Part shown: piece after piece, positions 1 through 8,164 of the stretch
How the letters are laid out: each line of letters starts with the position of its first letter
Numbering within the stretch: position 1 is the stretch's first letter
DNA from: Vibrio tubiashii
Lineage (GTDB): Bacteria > Pseudomonadota > Gammaproteobacteria > Enterobacterales > Vibrionaceae
Assembly: GCA_000775715.1 (NCBI GenBank)
Contig: JRWQ01000031.1
Coordinates: 1-51,243 of the forward strand
Direction: 5' to 3'
DNA length: 51,243 nt
The notes under the pieces: model-generated
Databases searched by the model: none
What the model was told of the DNA's origin: nothing
The model's input: the letters and a program-made list of their open reading frames with translations, nothing else
Translations under genes and position numbers: made by a program

Positions 1-20
1 TTTCGAGTTTCGAGTTTCGA
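1..20. repeat. Heptamer tandem repeat TTTCGAG (about 2.9 copies)
   Basis: The first 20 bases read TTTCGAG twice plus TTTCGA. It is cut by the window edge, so the full length is unknown. It resembles the low-complexity intergenic repeats seen again downstream of recG. Confidence 0.6.
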
Positions 21-110
21 AGAGATAATATATCTATTAACCAATAAGACGAGAGTTTCAACAAACTAGTGGCTCGTAACTAGTGACTAGCATCTAAGCC
101 ACTCTGCCTG

Positions 111-116
111 TATAAT
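111..116 (+). promoter_or_regulatory. Possible -10 box of an rpoZ promoter
   Basis: A perfect TATAAT lies 42 nt upstream of the rpoZ start codon. No convincing -35 hexamer sits 16-18 nt before it. The rest of the 158-nt stretch before rpoZ shows no coding sequence. In many gammaproteobacteria gmk lies just upstream of rpoZ, but it is not in this window. Confidence 0.4.
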
Positions 117-158
117 TTCTCGTCATTCAAAATTTTAGTTAACTAATTTGGAGTTCTC

Positions 159-431
159 ATGGCACGCGTAACTGTACAAGACGCTGTTGAAAAAGTTGGC
201 AACCGTTTCGACCTAGTTCTAATTGCGGCACGCCGCGCTCGTCAAATGCAAACTGGTGGCAAAGATTCACTAGTGCCAGAAGAGAATGATAAGCAAACGG
301 TTATCGCTCTACGCGAAATCGAAGAAGGTCTTATCACTAAAGAGATTCTTGATGCACGTGAGCGTCAAGAGCAGCAAGAGCAAGAAGCCGCTGAACTAGC
401 AGCTGTAAGCAGCATCGCTCACAGCCGTTAA
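159..431 (+). CDS. rpoZ: DNA-directed RNA polymerase omega subunit
   Basis: This 90-residue protein is the omega subunit, which helps assemble RNA polymerase by clamping the beta' subunit. In proteobacteria it also forms part of a ppGpp-binding site at the beta'-omega interface. The start MARVTVQDAVEKVGNRFDLV and the RARQMQTGG segment are characteristic, and the length is normal for the family. ATG at 159 is preceded by a weak GGAG (150-153). It lies 42 nt before spoT, so the ppGpp target subunit and the ppGpp synthetase/hydrolase are probably co-transcribed, as in E. coli. Confidence 0.97.
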   Translation: MARVTVQDAVEKVGNRFDLVLIAARRARQMQTGGKDSLVPEENDKQTVIALREIEEGLITKEILDARERQEQQEQEAAELAAVSSIAHSR

Positions 432-473
432 TTAGACCTTCTCGTCACTACAACTATCTTCCGGGCCTAAAGT

Positions 474-2591
474 TTGTATCTATTCGATAGCCTAAAAGAC
501 GTTGCCCAAGAATACCTAACAGAGCCTCAAATTGAGGCTCTGCGTCAATCTTATGTGGTAGCGAAAGATGCCCATGAAGGGCAGACCCGTTCAAGCGGGG
601 AACCTTATATTATCCACCCTGTTGCTGTTTCACGTATCTTGGCTGAAATGCGCCTAGATATCGAAACACTGCAAGCAGCACTGCTTCATGACGTCATTGA
701 AGACACCGAAGTCACCAAAGAGGAGCTTGAAGCTCAATTTGGTACGACCGTAGCTGAACTGGTGGATGGCGTTTCTAAGCTCGATAAGCTTAAATTTCGC
801 GATCGCAAGGAAGCTCAGGCAGAAAACTTCCGCAAGATGGTTCTTGCCATGGTGCAAGACATCCGCGTTATTCTGATTAAGCTCGCTGACCGTACGCACA
901 ACATGCGTACACTCGGTGCGCTACGCCCAGACAAAAAACGTCGTATCGCACGTGAAACTCTCGAAATTTACTCTCCATTGGCTCATCGCCTAGGTATCCA
1001 CAACATCAAGACTGAGCTTGAAGAGCTTGGTTTTGAAGCGCTCTATCCGAATCGCTATCGCGTTCTAAAAGAGGTAGTAAAAGCGGCACGTGGTAATCGT
1101 AAAGAGATGATCGAGCGTATCCATGAAGAGATCGAAGGCCGCCTCCAAGAGGTAGGACTTAAAGCTCGAGTGTTTGGTCGCGAAAAAAATCTATTCTCCA
1201 TCTACAACAAGATGAAGATCAAGGAACAGCGCTTCCATACCATTATGGATATCTACGCCTTTCGCGTGGTCGTTGAAGACGCTGATACTTGCTACCGAGT
1301 GCTCGGCCAGGTTCATAGTTTGTATAAACCGCGTCCCGGTCGCATGAAAGACTACATTGCAGTACCTAAAGCCAACGGTTATCAATCGATTCACACTTCA
1401 ATGGTCGGCCCTCATGGCGTCCCTGTTGAAGTACAGATCCGTACTGAAGATATGGATCAAATGGCAGATAAAGGTGTCGCTGCCCACTGGTCATACAAAA
1501 ACAATAGCGATCGCACCGGTACCACCGCGCAAGTGAAAGCTCAACGCTGGATGCAAAGCTTATTAGAGCTACAGCAAAGCGCGGGCAACTCATTTGAGTT
1601 TATCGAGAACGTTAAGTCAGACCTATTCCCTGACGAGATCTACGTCTTTACGCCAAAAGGACGTATCGTTGAACTACCCGTTGGCGCAACCGCCGTCGAT
1701 TTCGCTTATGCGGTGCATACTGATGTCGGTAATACCTGTGTTGGTGCGCGCGTTGACCGCAATCCATACCCACTGAGTAAGTCGCTGAAAAACGGCCAGA
1801 CGATTGAAATCATCAGTGCGCCTGGCGCGCGTCCAAACGCGGCGTGGCTTAACTATGTGGTGACCTCTCGCGCACGTACTAAGATCCGCCAGGTTCTGAA
1901 AACGATGCGCCGTGAAGAGTCTATCACGCTAGGACGACGCCTACTTAACCACGCATTAGGTGAGCACTCACTGACTGATATTGATGAAGACAACATCAAC
2001 CATGTACTCAACGACCTCAAAATTGACAACATTGATGACCTGTTAGCCGACATTGGCCTAGGTGAACTAATGAGTATCGTCATTGCTCGTCGTTTACTTG
2101 GCGATGCGGACGAACTAACAGAAGTGGCAGGTGATAGCGAAGGTAAGAAGAAACTGCCAATCCGTGGCGCTGAAGGTATTCTTCTGACATTTGCTAACTG
2201 TTGTCACCCAATCCCAGACGATCACATCATCGCGCACGTGTCTCCGGGCCGTGGCTTGGTTGTCCATCGCGAAATGTGTCCAAATGTACGTGGTTATCAA
2301 AAAGAACCAGACAAGTACATGGCAGTAGAATGGTCTGACGATTACGACAAAGAGTTTATTACCGAAGTCACTGTCGATGTGCAAAACCGTCAAGGCGCAT
2401 TGGCCGAACTGACCAACGTTATTTCAAAAACTGGTTCAAACATTCACGGGCTCTCTACCGAGGAACGTGATGGACGCTTGTACACAGTAACGGTACTGCT
2501 AACGACTAAAGATCGTGTTCATCTTGCTGGCATTATGCGTAAGATTAAGGCGATGCCACAGACACTAAAAGTTCGTCGCCGTAAGAACTAA
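474..2591 (+). CDS. spoT: Bifunctional (p)ppGpp synthetase/hydrolase SpoT
   Basis: This cytosolic enzyme makes and degrades the stringent-response alarmone ppGpp; SpoT hydrolysis is usually dominant. The 705-residue chain is full length. An N-terminal HD hydrolase domain has H72-D73 (ALLHDVIEDT). The synthetase region carries the GYQSIHTSM segment around residue 300. A TGS domain (EIYVFTPKG) starts near 387, followed by helical and zinc-finger-like segments and a C-terminal ACT domain (from about 630). The start is TTG at 474, giving MYLFDSL, which aligns with the known TTG start of E. coli spoT. No strong Shine-Dalgarno is seen. It sits in the order rpoZ-spoT-trmH-recG, as in enterics. Confidence 0.97.
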   Translation: MYLFDSLKDVAQEYLTEPQIEALRQSYVVAKDAHEGQTRSSGEPYIIHPVAVSRILAEMRLDIETLQAALLHDVIEDTEVTKEELEAQFGTTVAELVDGVSKLDKLKFRDRKEAQAENFRKMVLAMVQDIRVILIKLADRTHNMRTLGALRPDKKRRIARETLEIYSPLAHRLGIHNIKTELEELGFEALYPNRYRVLKEVVKAARGNRKEMIERIHEEIEGRLQEVGLKARVFGREKNLFSIYNKMKIKEQRFHTIMDIYAFRVVVEDADTCYRVLGQVHSLYKPRPGRMKDYIAVPKANGYQSIHTSMVGPHGVPVEVQIRTEDMDQMADKGVAAHWSYKNNSDRTGTTAQVKAQRWMQSLLELQQSAGNSFEFIENVKSDLFPDEIYVFTPKGRIVELPVGATAVDFAYAVHTDVGNTCVGARVDRNPYPLSKSLKNGQTIEIISAPGARPNAAWLNYVVTSRARTKIRQVLKTMRREESITLGRRLLNHALGEHSLTDIDEDNINHVLNDLKIDNIDDLLADIGLGELMSIVIARRLLGDADELTEVAGDSEGKKKLPIRGAEGILLTFANCCHPIPDDHIIAHVSPGRGLVVHREMCPNVRGYQKEPDKYMAVEWSDDYDKEFITEVTVDVQNRQGALAELTNVISKTGSNIHGLSTEERDGRLYTVTVLLTTKDRVHLAGIMRKIKAMPQTLKVRRRKN

Positions 2592-2607
2592 CACTTAAAC
2601 TGAATCA

Positions 2608-2648
2608 GAATTTGCCCTTGGAACCTTCATTTCAGGGGCTTTCTTTTA
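2608..2648 (+). terminator. Weak hairpin plus T-rich tail between spoT and trmH
   Basis: GCCCTTG pairs with CAGGGGC (one G-U pair) across a loop of about 12 nt and is followed by TTTCTTTT. The large loop makes this a partial terminator or attenuator at best. The T-tract ends about 10 nt before the trmH start. Confidence 0.4.
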
Positions 2649-2657
2649 TGTAAGATT

Positions 2658-3341
2658 ATGAATTTAGAACGCTACAATCGAATCCAAGAAGTATTAAAAG
2701 CACGCCAATCTGATCTGACTCTTTGCTTGGAAGAAGTGCATAAGCCAAACAATGTCTCTGCGGTTATCCGCACTGCTGACGCCACTGGAGTGCACAAAAT
2801 TCACGCGGTTTGGCCCAACGAGATGCGTACCCTCAGTCACACCTCGGCTGGAGCTCGTAACTGGGTAGATGTGGAAACCCACGACTCTATTGAAGAAGCC
2901 ATCACTGAGCTTAAAGCTCAAGGGATGCAGGTACTTGTAACTAATTTATCTGACACAGCGGTCGACTTTCGCGAGATTGACTACACCAAACCAACAGCCA
3001 TCATTCTAGGTAGCGAGAAAGTCGGCGCTTCAGAGCAAGCAAAACAGCTCGCCGACCAAGATATCATCGTTCCTATGGTGGGTATGGTTCAGTCTCTCAA
3101 TGTTTCAGTCGCCAGTGCAGTAATTCTTTACGAAGCGCAGCGCCAACGCGAAGCTGCTGGCATGTACGATAACGAAGTGAGCTCAGTGCCGGAAGAGACC
3201 ATTCACCGCCTTTTGTTCGAACGAGGCCACCCTGTTCTAGCTAAAGTCGCCAAGCGCAAAGGCTTAGCGTATCCACCACTGGACGACCAAGGCCAGATCG
3301 TCGCAGATGACGAGTGGTGGGCAGAGATGCAGAAGAAGTAG
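2658..3341 (+). CDS. trmH: tRNA (guanosine(18)-2'-O)-methyltransferase TrmH
   Basis: This SPOUT-class enzyme uses S-adenosylmethionine to 2'-O-methylate G18 in the D-loop of tRNAs. The 227 residues match E. coli TrmH (SpoU) in length. Family motifs are visible: N-S-A-V-I-R-T-A-D (motif 1, residues about 33-41), ILGSEKVGAS (motif 2, about 115-125) and MVQSLNVSVASAVILYE (motif 3, the trefoil knot, about 143-160). It follows spoT by 66 nt and probably shares its transcript. The Shine-Dalgarno before ATG 2658 is poor. Confidence 0.95.
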   Translation: MNLERYNRIQEVLKARQSDLTLCLEEVHKPNNVSAVIRTADATGVHKIHAVWPNEMRTLSHTSAGARNWVDVETHDSIEEAITELKAQGMQVLVTNLSDTAVDFREIDYTKPTAIILGSEKVGASEQAKQLADQDIIVPMVGMVQSLNVSVASAVILYEAQRQREAAGMYDNEVSSVPEETIHRLLFERGHPVLAKVAKRKGLAYPPLDDQGQIVADDEWWAEMQKK

Positions 3342-3359
3342 TATTTTTCCTGTACAAAA

Positions 3360-3440
3360 ACACAGCTCGATGGTTAACTATTAGAGTTATCTCCATCTAA
3401 CTCACTGAGTCACATACTCAATATAACGAACGAGCTGTGT
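3360..3440 (+). promoter_or_regulatory. Long-range stem-loop in the recG 5' leader
   Basis: ACACAGCTCG (3360-3369) is the perfect complement of CGAGCTGTGT (3431-3440), whose last base is 1 nt before the recG ATG. A smaller stem GATGG/CCATC (3369-3373 and 3393-3397) lies inside. The outer arm covers the place where a recG Shine-Dalgarno would be, and no good one is visible. Folding could therefore affect translation. This is inference from base complementarity only. Confidence 0.45.
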
Positions 3441-3441
3441 C

Positions 3442-5520
3442 ATGTCCCAACTGCTATCTGCGATTCCTCTAACCTCTCTCACTGGCGTTGGTGCCAAAGT
3501 AGCAGAGAAGCTAACCAAAGTTGGGCTCCATTCCGTTCAAGACCTACTGTTCCACCTACCACTACGCTACGAAGATCGCACCCGTATCTACCCGATGGTT
3601 AAGCTGCATGCTGGCTTATGGGCAGCAGTACAAGGTAAGGTGATGAGCGTAGATACCCTGTTTGGCAAGCGCAAAATGCTGTCGGTGAAAATCAGTGACG
3701 GCAATGGCACTGTCACCCTGCGTTTCTTTAATTTCACAGCAGGAATGAAGAACAACTTCAGCGAAGGTAAAACCGTTCACGCCTATGGTGAGATTAAACG
3801 TGGTGGTTATGGCTTAGAGATAGTCCACCCAGATTACAAGTTCTACACACCAAACCAAACGACTCAGGTAGAGCAAACTCTGACGCCAGTTTATCCAACC
3901 ACCGATGGACTGAGGCAAATTACACTGCGCAATCTTACCGACCAAGCGCTTGAGTTACTCGATAAAGCGGCGGTGCAAGAGCTGCTGCCAAACGGCCTAT
4001 ATGACCAGCAAATTACTTTGGCGCAAGCGCTGCACACCATACATCGACCACCACCAAGCATAGACTTAGAGCAATTTGATGAAGGTAAACACCCAGCTCA
4101 GTTCCGTTTAATAATGGAAGAGTTGTTGGCACAAAACCTATCGATGCTCGCAGTGCGGAGCAAAGGGCAACAAGATACAGCCCTGCCTCTTACTGCAAGT
4201 AACAAACTCAAGCAGCAACTACTCGATCAGTTACCTTTTTCACCGACCAATGCCCAAGCTCGTGTGGTCGCTGAGATCGAGCGAGACCTTGAAAAGCCGC
4301 ACCCTATGATGCGCCTGGTGCAAGGGGATGTTGGCTCAGGGAAAACGTTAGTGGCGGCATTAGCCGCTCTGCGTGCGCTTGAACATGGCTATCAAGTCGC
4401 ACTGATGGCACCGACAGAGCTGCTTGCTGAACAACACGCGATTAACTTCGCCAATTGGTTAGAGCCAATGGGCATTAATGTGGGATGGCTAGCAGGTAAG
4501 CTAAAAGGTAAAGCGAAAGAGACTGAACTGGCTAAAATTGCTAGCGGTGAAGCACAAATGGTGGTCGGCACCCATGCGCTGTTCCAAGAGCATGTTGAGT
4601 TTAACCACTTAGCGCTGGTTATTATCGACGAGCAGCACCGATTTGGTGTCCACCAGCGCCTAGAACTGCGTGAAAAAGGCGCCAAGCAAGGCGCTTATCC
4701 GCACCAGTTGATTATGACAGCCACTCCAATCCCTCGTACGCTGGCAATGACTGCTTATGCTGATTTAGAGACTTCAGTCATCGATGAGCTTCCTCCAGGC
4801 AGAACGCCAGTTCAGACCGTTGCCATCCCTGACACTAAGCGCGACGATATTGTTGAGCGAGTGAGAAATGCTTGCCTCAACGAAGGTAAGCAAGCTTACT
4901 GGGTGTGTACTCTGATTGATGAGTCAGAAGTTCTTGAAGCTCAAGCCGCTGCCGACACAGCAGAAGAGCTACAGCGTAAGCTACCTGACGTAAAAATAGG
5001 CTTAGTTCATGGCCGAATGAAACCTGCTGAAAAGCAAGCGGTTATGCAGGACTTCAAAGACAACAAGTTACACTTATTAGTTGCGACCACAGTGATTGAA
5101 GTTGGAGTTGATGTACCCAACTCAAGCTTAATGATCATCGAAAACCCAGAGCGACTTGGTTTAGCTCAACTGCACCAACTTCGGGGCCGTGTAGGACGAG
5201 GTAGTGTTGCCAGTCACTGTGTGCTGCTCTACCATTCGCCGCTATCAAAGACCGCTCAGAAGCGCTTAGGTGTTCTACGTGAAAGCAATGATGGCTTTGT
5301 TATCGCGCAGCGAGACTTGGAGATCCGAGGCCCCGGTGAACTGCTCGGTACTAAGCAGACTGGCATGGCCGACTTTAAGATTGCCGATCTGGTTCGTGAC
5401 CAACGCCTTATCCCTGAAGTACAGCGCATTGCTCGCCATATTCACGACAATCACCAGCAAAGTGCAGTAGCAATCATCGACCGTTGGCTTGGCGATAGAG
5501 ACGTGTATTCTAAGGCGTAA
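3442..5520 (+). CDS. recG: ATP-dependent DNA helicase RecG
   Basis: RecG is a double-stranded DNA translocase that regresses stalled forks and processes branched recombination intermediates. The 692-residue protein begins with an HhH-like segment (LTSLTGVGAKVAEKL) and an OB-fold wedge domain (about 60-150). It has Walker A GDVGSGKT (295-302), the DEQH box (396-399), helicase motif III TATPIPRTL, and the C-terminal translocation region RGRVGRG...RESNDGFVIAQRDLEIRGPGE. Length and motif order are normal. The gene comes last in the rpoZ-spoT-trmH-recG series and converges on cysQ. Confidence 0.97.
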   Translation: MSQLLSAIPLTSLTGVGAKVAEKLTKVGLHSVQDLLFHLPLRYEDRTRIYPMVKLHAGLWAAVQGKVMSVDTLFGKRKMLSVKISDGNGTVTLRFFNFTAGMKNNFSEGKTVHAYGEIKRGGYGLEIVHPDYKFYTPNQTTQVEQTLTPVYPTTDGLRQITLRNLTDQALELLDKAAVQELLPNGLYDQQITLAQALHTIHRPPPSIDLEQFDEGKHPAQFRLIMEELLAQNLSMLAVRSKGQQDTALPLTASNKLKQQLLDQLPFSPTNAQARVVAEIERDLEKPHPMMRLVQGDVGSGKTLVAALAALRALEHGYQVALMAPTELLAEQHAINFANWLEPMGINVGWLAGKLKGKAKETELAKIASGEAQMVVGTHALFQEHVEFNHLALVIIDEQHRFGVHQRLELREKGAKQGAYPHQLIMTATPIPRTLAMTAYADLETSVIDELPPGRTPVQTVAIPDTKRDDIVERVRNACLNEGKQAYWVCTLIDESEVLEAQAAADTAEELQRKLPDVKIGLVHGRMKPAEKQAVMQDFKDNKLHLLVATTVIEVGVDVPNSSLMIIENPERLGLAQLHQLRGRVGRGSVASHCVLLYHSPLSKTAQKRLGVLRESNDGFVIAQRDLEIRGPGELLGTKQTGMADFKIADLVRDQRLIPEVQRIARHIHDNHQQSAVAIIDRWLGDRDVYSKA

Positions 5521-5523
5521 CAA

Positions 5524-5803
5524 GGAACGCTTCGCTAGGGAACCGGGACGTGGGAACGGACTTCGTCCTCACGGATAACTGGATAACAAAAAAGAGGGTT
5601 GGCGTGAAAGCGTCAACCCTCTTAGTTTAAGTAGGCAATACGTCATCCTCAAGAGTGAGGGACGAACGAGTTGGGGATCTCTTTCGGCTAGGAGAGTTCT
5701 TTTAAAGATTCCCTACTCTCTCTTCCAGCAGCGAAGCGATCCATAGGGCGAAGCCCGTTCTCGAAGCAAAGCGTTCTAGCATCTCGAAGGACGAAGTCCG
5801 TTC
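5524..5803. repeat. Mosaic intergenic repeats downstream of recG
   Basis: Short related GC-rich words recur in both orientations. GAACGGACTTCGTCCT (5554-5569) has its exact reverse complement at 5788-5803. GAACGCTTCGCT (5525-5536) is answered by the near-complement AGCAAAGCGTTC (5765-5776), and AGCGAAGCG appears near 5730. There is no coding potential. I recall similar low-complexity units between genes of several vibrios, but I cannot assign a named family. Confidence 0.6.
5592..5623. terminator. Terminator between recG and cysQ, stronger for the minus strand
   Basis: AAGAGGGTTG (5592-5601) pairs perfectly with CAACCCTCTT (5614-5623), and the stem extends about two pairs inward. Read on the minus strand it is followed by TTTTTTGTTA, a good U-tract for cysQ-side transcripts. 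On the plus strand the following AGTTTAAG is a poor tract. Confidence 0.75.
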
Positions 5804-5809
5804 TCGCCC

Positions 5810-6637
5810 TTAATCCTTAACCTTAAGAATTTCGCCCCACGGTAAGCTCTCATCACCCAAGACAATAAAGTTAGGGTTCTCTAGCGTATCACGCTCATTG
5901 TATGACAGTGGCTCTAGCAGCGTACTCAGAATACGGCCTCCCGCTTCTTCAACAATACATTGAGTTGCCGCAGTGTCCCACTCGCCGGTAGGACCAAGTC
6001 GTAAGTAACAATCAACAGCCCCTTCGGCAACCAAGCACGCTTTCAGCGCTGCAGAGCCTAAAGGCACTAAGTCATAGTTCCAACCACTGCTCATCCGACT
6101 GGTGATACGGTTAATATCCTGGCGGCGACTAATTGCAATCGCAATTGGGCTTTGTTGCCCATCGTGTTGGTGAGTTTTAATTCGCACGCTTTCGTTCAGG
6201 TCTGGAATCTTCCACGCGCCTTTACCTTGATAAGCGTAGTAAGTCACCCCAGACACAGGTCCATAAACTACCCCCATCACTGGCTTGTTATTTTCAACCA
6301 AGGCAATGATAGTCGCGAAATCTCCACTGCGAGCGATGAACTCTTGAGTCCCATCAAGCGGGTCAACCAACCAGTAGCGCTCCCATTGAGAGCGCTTGTC
6401 TAAGCTAATATCCGCATCTTCTTCCGATAAAACAGGAATATCAGGTGTCAGTTCAGAGAGCTTTTCAACCACCAGTTTATGCGCGGCAATATCGGCACTG
6501 GTCACTGGCGTTTCATCGCTTTTAGTGAACTCTTCGTACTCCTTCTTCTCGTAGATATCGAGAATCAGCTGCCCTGCACTACGGGCGATTTCAATCACTG
6601 CTGGCAAATGATGAGAAAGGTCTTCTTTGATTGGCAT
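5810..6637 (-). CDS. cysQ: 3'(2'),5'-bisphosphate nucleotidase CysQ
   Basis: CysQ removes the 3'-phosphate of PAP (3'-phosphoadenosine 5'-phosphate), and probably PAPS, preventing build-up of this by-product of sulfate assimilation. It belongs to the lithium-sensitive inositol monophosphatase superfamily. The metal-binding motifs DPLDGT (about residues 92-97) and EWDTAATQ (about 218-225) are intact, along with the EED segment near 73. At 275 residues it is somewhat longer than E. coli CysQ because of its C-terminus. The ATG at 6637 has AAGGA 7-8 nt upstream. It lies 49 nt downstream of nudE on the same strand, suggesting co-transcription of two nucleotide-phosphate clearance genes. Confidence 0.95.
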   Translation of the reverse strand: MPIKEDLSHHLPAVIEIARSAGQLILDIYEKKEYEEFTKSDETPVTSADIAAHKLVVEKLSELTPDIPVLSEEDADISLDKRSQWERYWLVDPLDGTQEFIARSGDFATIIALVENNKPVMGVVYGPVSGVTYYAYQGKGAWKIPDLNESVRIKTHQHDGQQSPIAIAISRRQDINRITSRMSSGWNYDLVPLGSAALKACLVAEGAVDCYLRLGPTGEWDTAATQCIVEEAGGRILSTLLEPLSYNERDTLENPNFIVLGDESLPWGEILKVKD

Positions 6638-6686
6638 AAAAAATCCTTAGCGCTCTACCTACTCGTCCCTCAAAAGGGAACCTTGA

Positions 6687-7253
6687 TTATGGTTTTAAAA
6701 TTCGTAGAGCAAGCAACAGCGCAGTAATACTCCGCGCTTCACAAAAATCAAGGTGCGTTAGCAGCTCTTCAGCTTGCGCTAAAGGCCAACGAACCACTTC
6801 TAACGGTTCAGGCTCATCACCTACTAATTGCTCTGAGTATAGATCCTGCGCAATAAATAAGGTCATTTTGCTTGAGAAATAAGAAGGAGCAAGAACCACT
6901 TCTTTTAACGGCGTTAATGTTTTAGCACCAAAGCCAATCTCTTCTTTCAATTCACGTTCAGCCGCTTGCTGAGGCGTCTCCCCCGGGTCGATTAGCCCTT
7001 TAGGAAAGCCAAGCTCGTAGCGTTCAGTGCCAGCGGCGAACTCTCTCACGAGCAATATATCGCCTTGTTCTGTAATAGGCACCATCATAACCGCATTGCG
7101 ACCACTGGGTTTCATTCGCTCGTACGTTCGCTTCTCACCATTGCTAAAACACAAATCCAAGGCTTCAATCGCAAACAAGCGCGATTGAGCGACGGTCTGC
7201 TTTGACAATATTTCTGGTGGGTTCCGTTTAGCCACGTACTGACTCCTATTCAT
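6687..7253 (-). CDS. nudE: ADP compounds hydrolase NudE (Nudix family)
   Basis: NudE hydrolyses ADP-ribose, Ap3A, NADH and related ADP-linked compounds to AMP plus a phosphorylated product. The 188 residues contain a canonical Nudix box at about 86-108 (GLIDPGETPQQAAERELKEE followed by IG). The flanking ELGFPKG and APSYFSSKM segments are typical of NudE rather than of generic Nudix proteins. The start at 7253 has no strong Shine-Dalgarno. It lies between a terminator after nfuA and the cysQ gene, so nudE-cysQ probably form their own unit. Confidence 0.93.
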   Translation of the reverse strand: MNRSQYVAKRNPPEILSKQTVAQSRLFAIEALDLCFSNGEKRTYERMKPSGRNAVMMVPITEQGDILLVREFAAGTERYELGFPKGLIDPGETPQQAAERELKEEIGFGAKTLTPLKEVVLAPSYFSSKMTLFIAQDLYSEQLVGDEPEPLEVVRWPLAQAEELLTHLDFCEARSITALLLALRILKP

Positions 7254-7301
7254 GAAGCGGGGGTTCTCTTAATATATGAGAAATTTGTCAGCTTTGAAAA
7301 C

Positions 7302-7330
7302 AAAAAAAGGGCTGACATCGCTGCCAACCC
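7302..7330 (-). terminator. Rho-independent terminator of nfuA
   Basis: On the minus strand GGGTTGGCA pairs with TGTCAGCCC (nine pairs including G-U) around a GCGA loop, followed by TTTTTTTG. It lies 21 nt past the nfuA stop codon. Confidence 0.85.
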
Positions 7331-7351
7331 TATGTATTTCATTCTAATTAC

Positions 7352-7939
7352 TTAGTAGTAAGAGTGCTCACCGCGATCATGCTCAGTGGCATCGCGAACC
7401 GCAGAAAGCTCACCTTCAAACTGCTGCAGTAGTTCTTTCTCGATGCCCTCTTTTAGGGTCACATCAACCATAGAACAACCGTTGCAACCACCACCAAAGG
7501 CAACAATAGCAACGCCTTCCTCGGTAATTTCTACTAGGTTTACATGACCACCATGGCCAGCAAGCTGAGGGTTAACCTGAGTTTGAATTGCGTACTCAAC
7601 ACGTTCAACCAAAGGCGCGTCATCAGACACCTTGCGCATTTTAGCGTTCGGCGCTTTCAACGTTAGCTGAGAGCCCATTTTATCGGTTACAAAATCAATT
7701 TCAGCGTCTTCCAAAAATGGCAGACTTAGCTCATCAATAAATGCTGAGAAAAATTCAAACTCTAGCTCGGTATCTGTAGATTCCACCGCTTCTGGAGGGC
7801 AGTAAGAGACACCGCACTCTGCGTTTTGAGTGCCAGGGTTTACCACGAATACACGAATATTAGTGCCTTCTGGCTGCTGACCTAACAGGTTAGCAAAGTG
7901 TTTTTGGGCAGTTTCTGTAATAGTAATTGTATTTGACAC
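7352..7939 (-). CDS. nfuA: Fe-S biogenesis protein NfuA
   Basis: NfuA is an iron-sulfur carrier that delivers [4Fe-4S] clusters to client enzymes, especially under oxidative stress or iron limitation. The N-terminal half is the degenerate A-type domain (about 1-100, including NAECGVSYCPPEA). The C-terminal Nfu domain has the cluster-binding pair C152-x-x-C155 (GGGCNGCSMVD). The length of 195 is normal. The start is GTG at 7939, matching the Vibrio N-terminus MSNTITITE. An AGG about 8 nt upstream may serve as Shine-Dalgarno, and an IscR-like site overlaps it. The nfuA-gntX-bioH neighbourhood is conserved with E. coli. Confidence 0.96.
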   Translation of the reverse strand: MSNTITITETAQKHFANLLGQQPEGTNIRVFVVNPGTQNAECGVSYCPPEAVESTDTELEFEFFSAFIDELSLPFLEDAEIDFVTDKMGSQLTLKAPNAKMRKVSDDAPLVERVEYAIQTQVNPQLAGHGGHVNLVEITEEGVAIVAFGGGCNGCSMVDVTLKEGIEKELLQQFEGELSAVRDATEHDRGEHSYY

Positions 7940-7944
7940 GACGA

Positions 7945-7969
7945 ATACCTGAGTAATTTTGTAGGCTAT
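7945..7969 (-). promoter_or_regulatory. Candidate IscR type 1 binding site upstream of nfuA
   Basis: On the minus strand the 25-mer begins ATAGCCTACA, continues AAATTA and ends CTCAGGTAT. Against the published E. coli IscR type 1 consensus (ATASYYGACTRWWWYAGTCRRSTAT) I count about 22 of 25 matching positions, with the outer arms complete. A possible -10 box TAGAAT (7979-7984) lies just upstream, so bound IscR would sit at the start of the transcript and could repress. The comparison was done by eye. Confidence 0.55.
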
Positions 7970-8164
7970 TTGTTCACCATTCTACTCCTGAAAAACAAGA
8001 GATCTAGCCTTTTAGTCAATTTATATGCCCAAAATAACTGAAGTTGCCGCACGGTAACAAGACAATTCAACCCTACGAACATAGGTGTACTATGCGATTT
8101 GGGCGACCAGCCTTCCGGTGAACTGACGCACTGAACAAGGCTGCAGATTCTGAGTGAAGGGAGA

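Noticed and set aside
1..20. CRISPR-like repeat at the window start
   Set aside because: The unit is seven bases with no spacers, so it is a simple tandem repeat.
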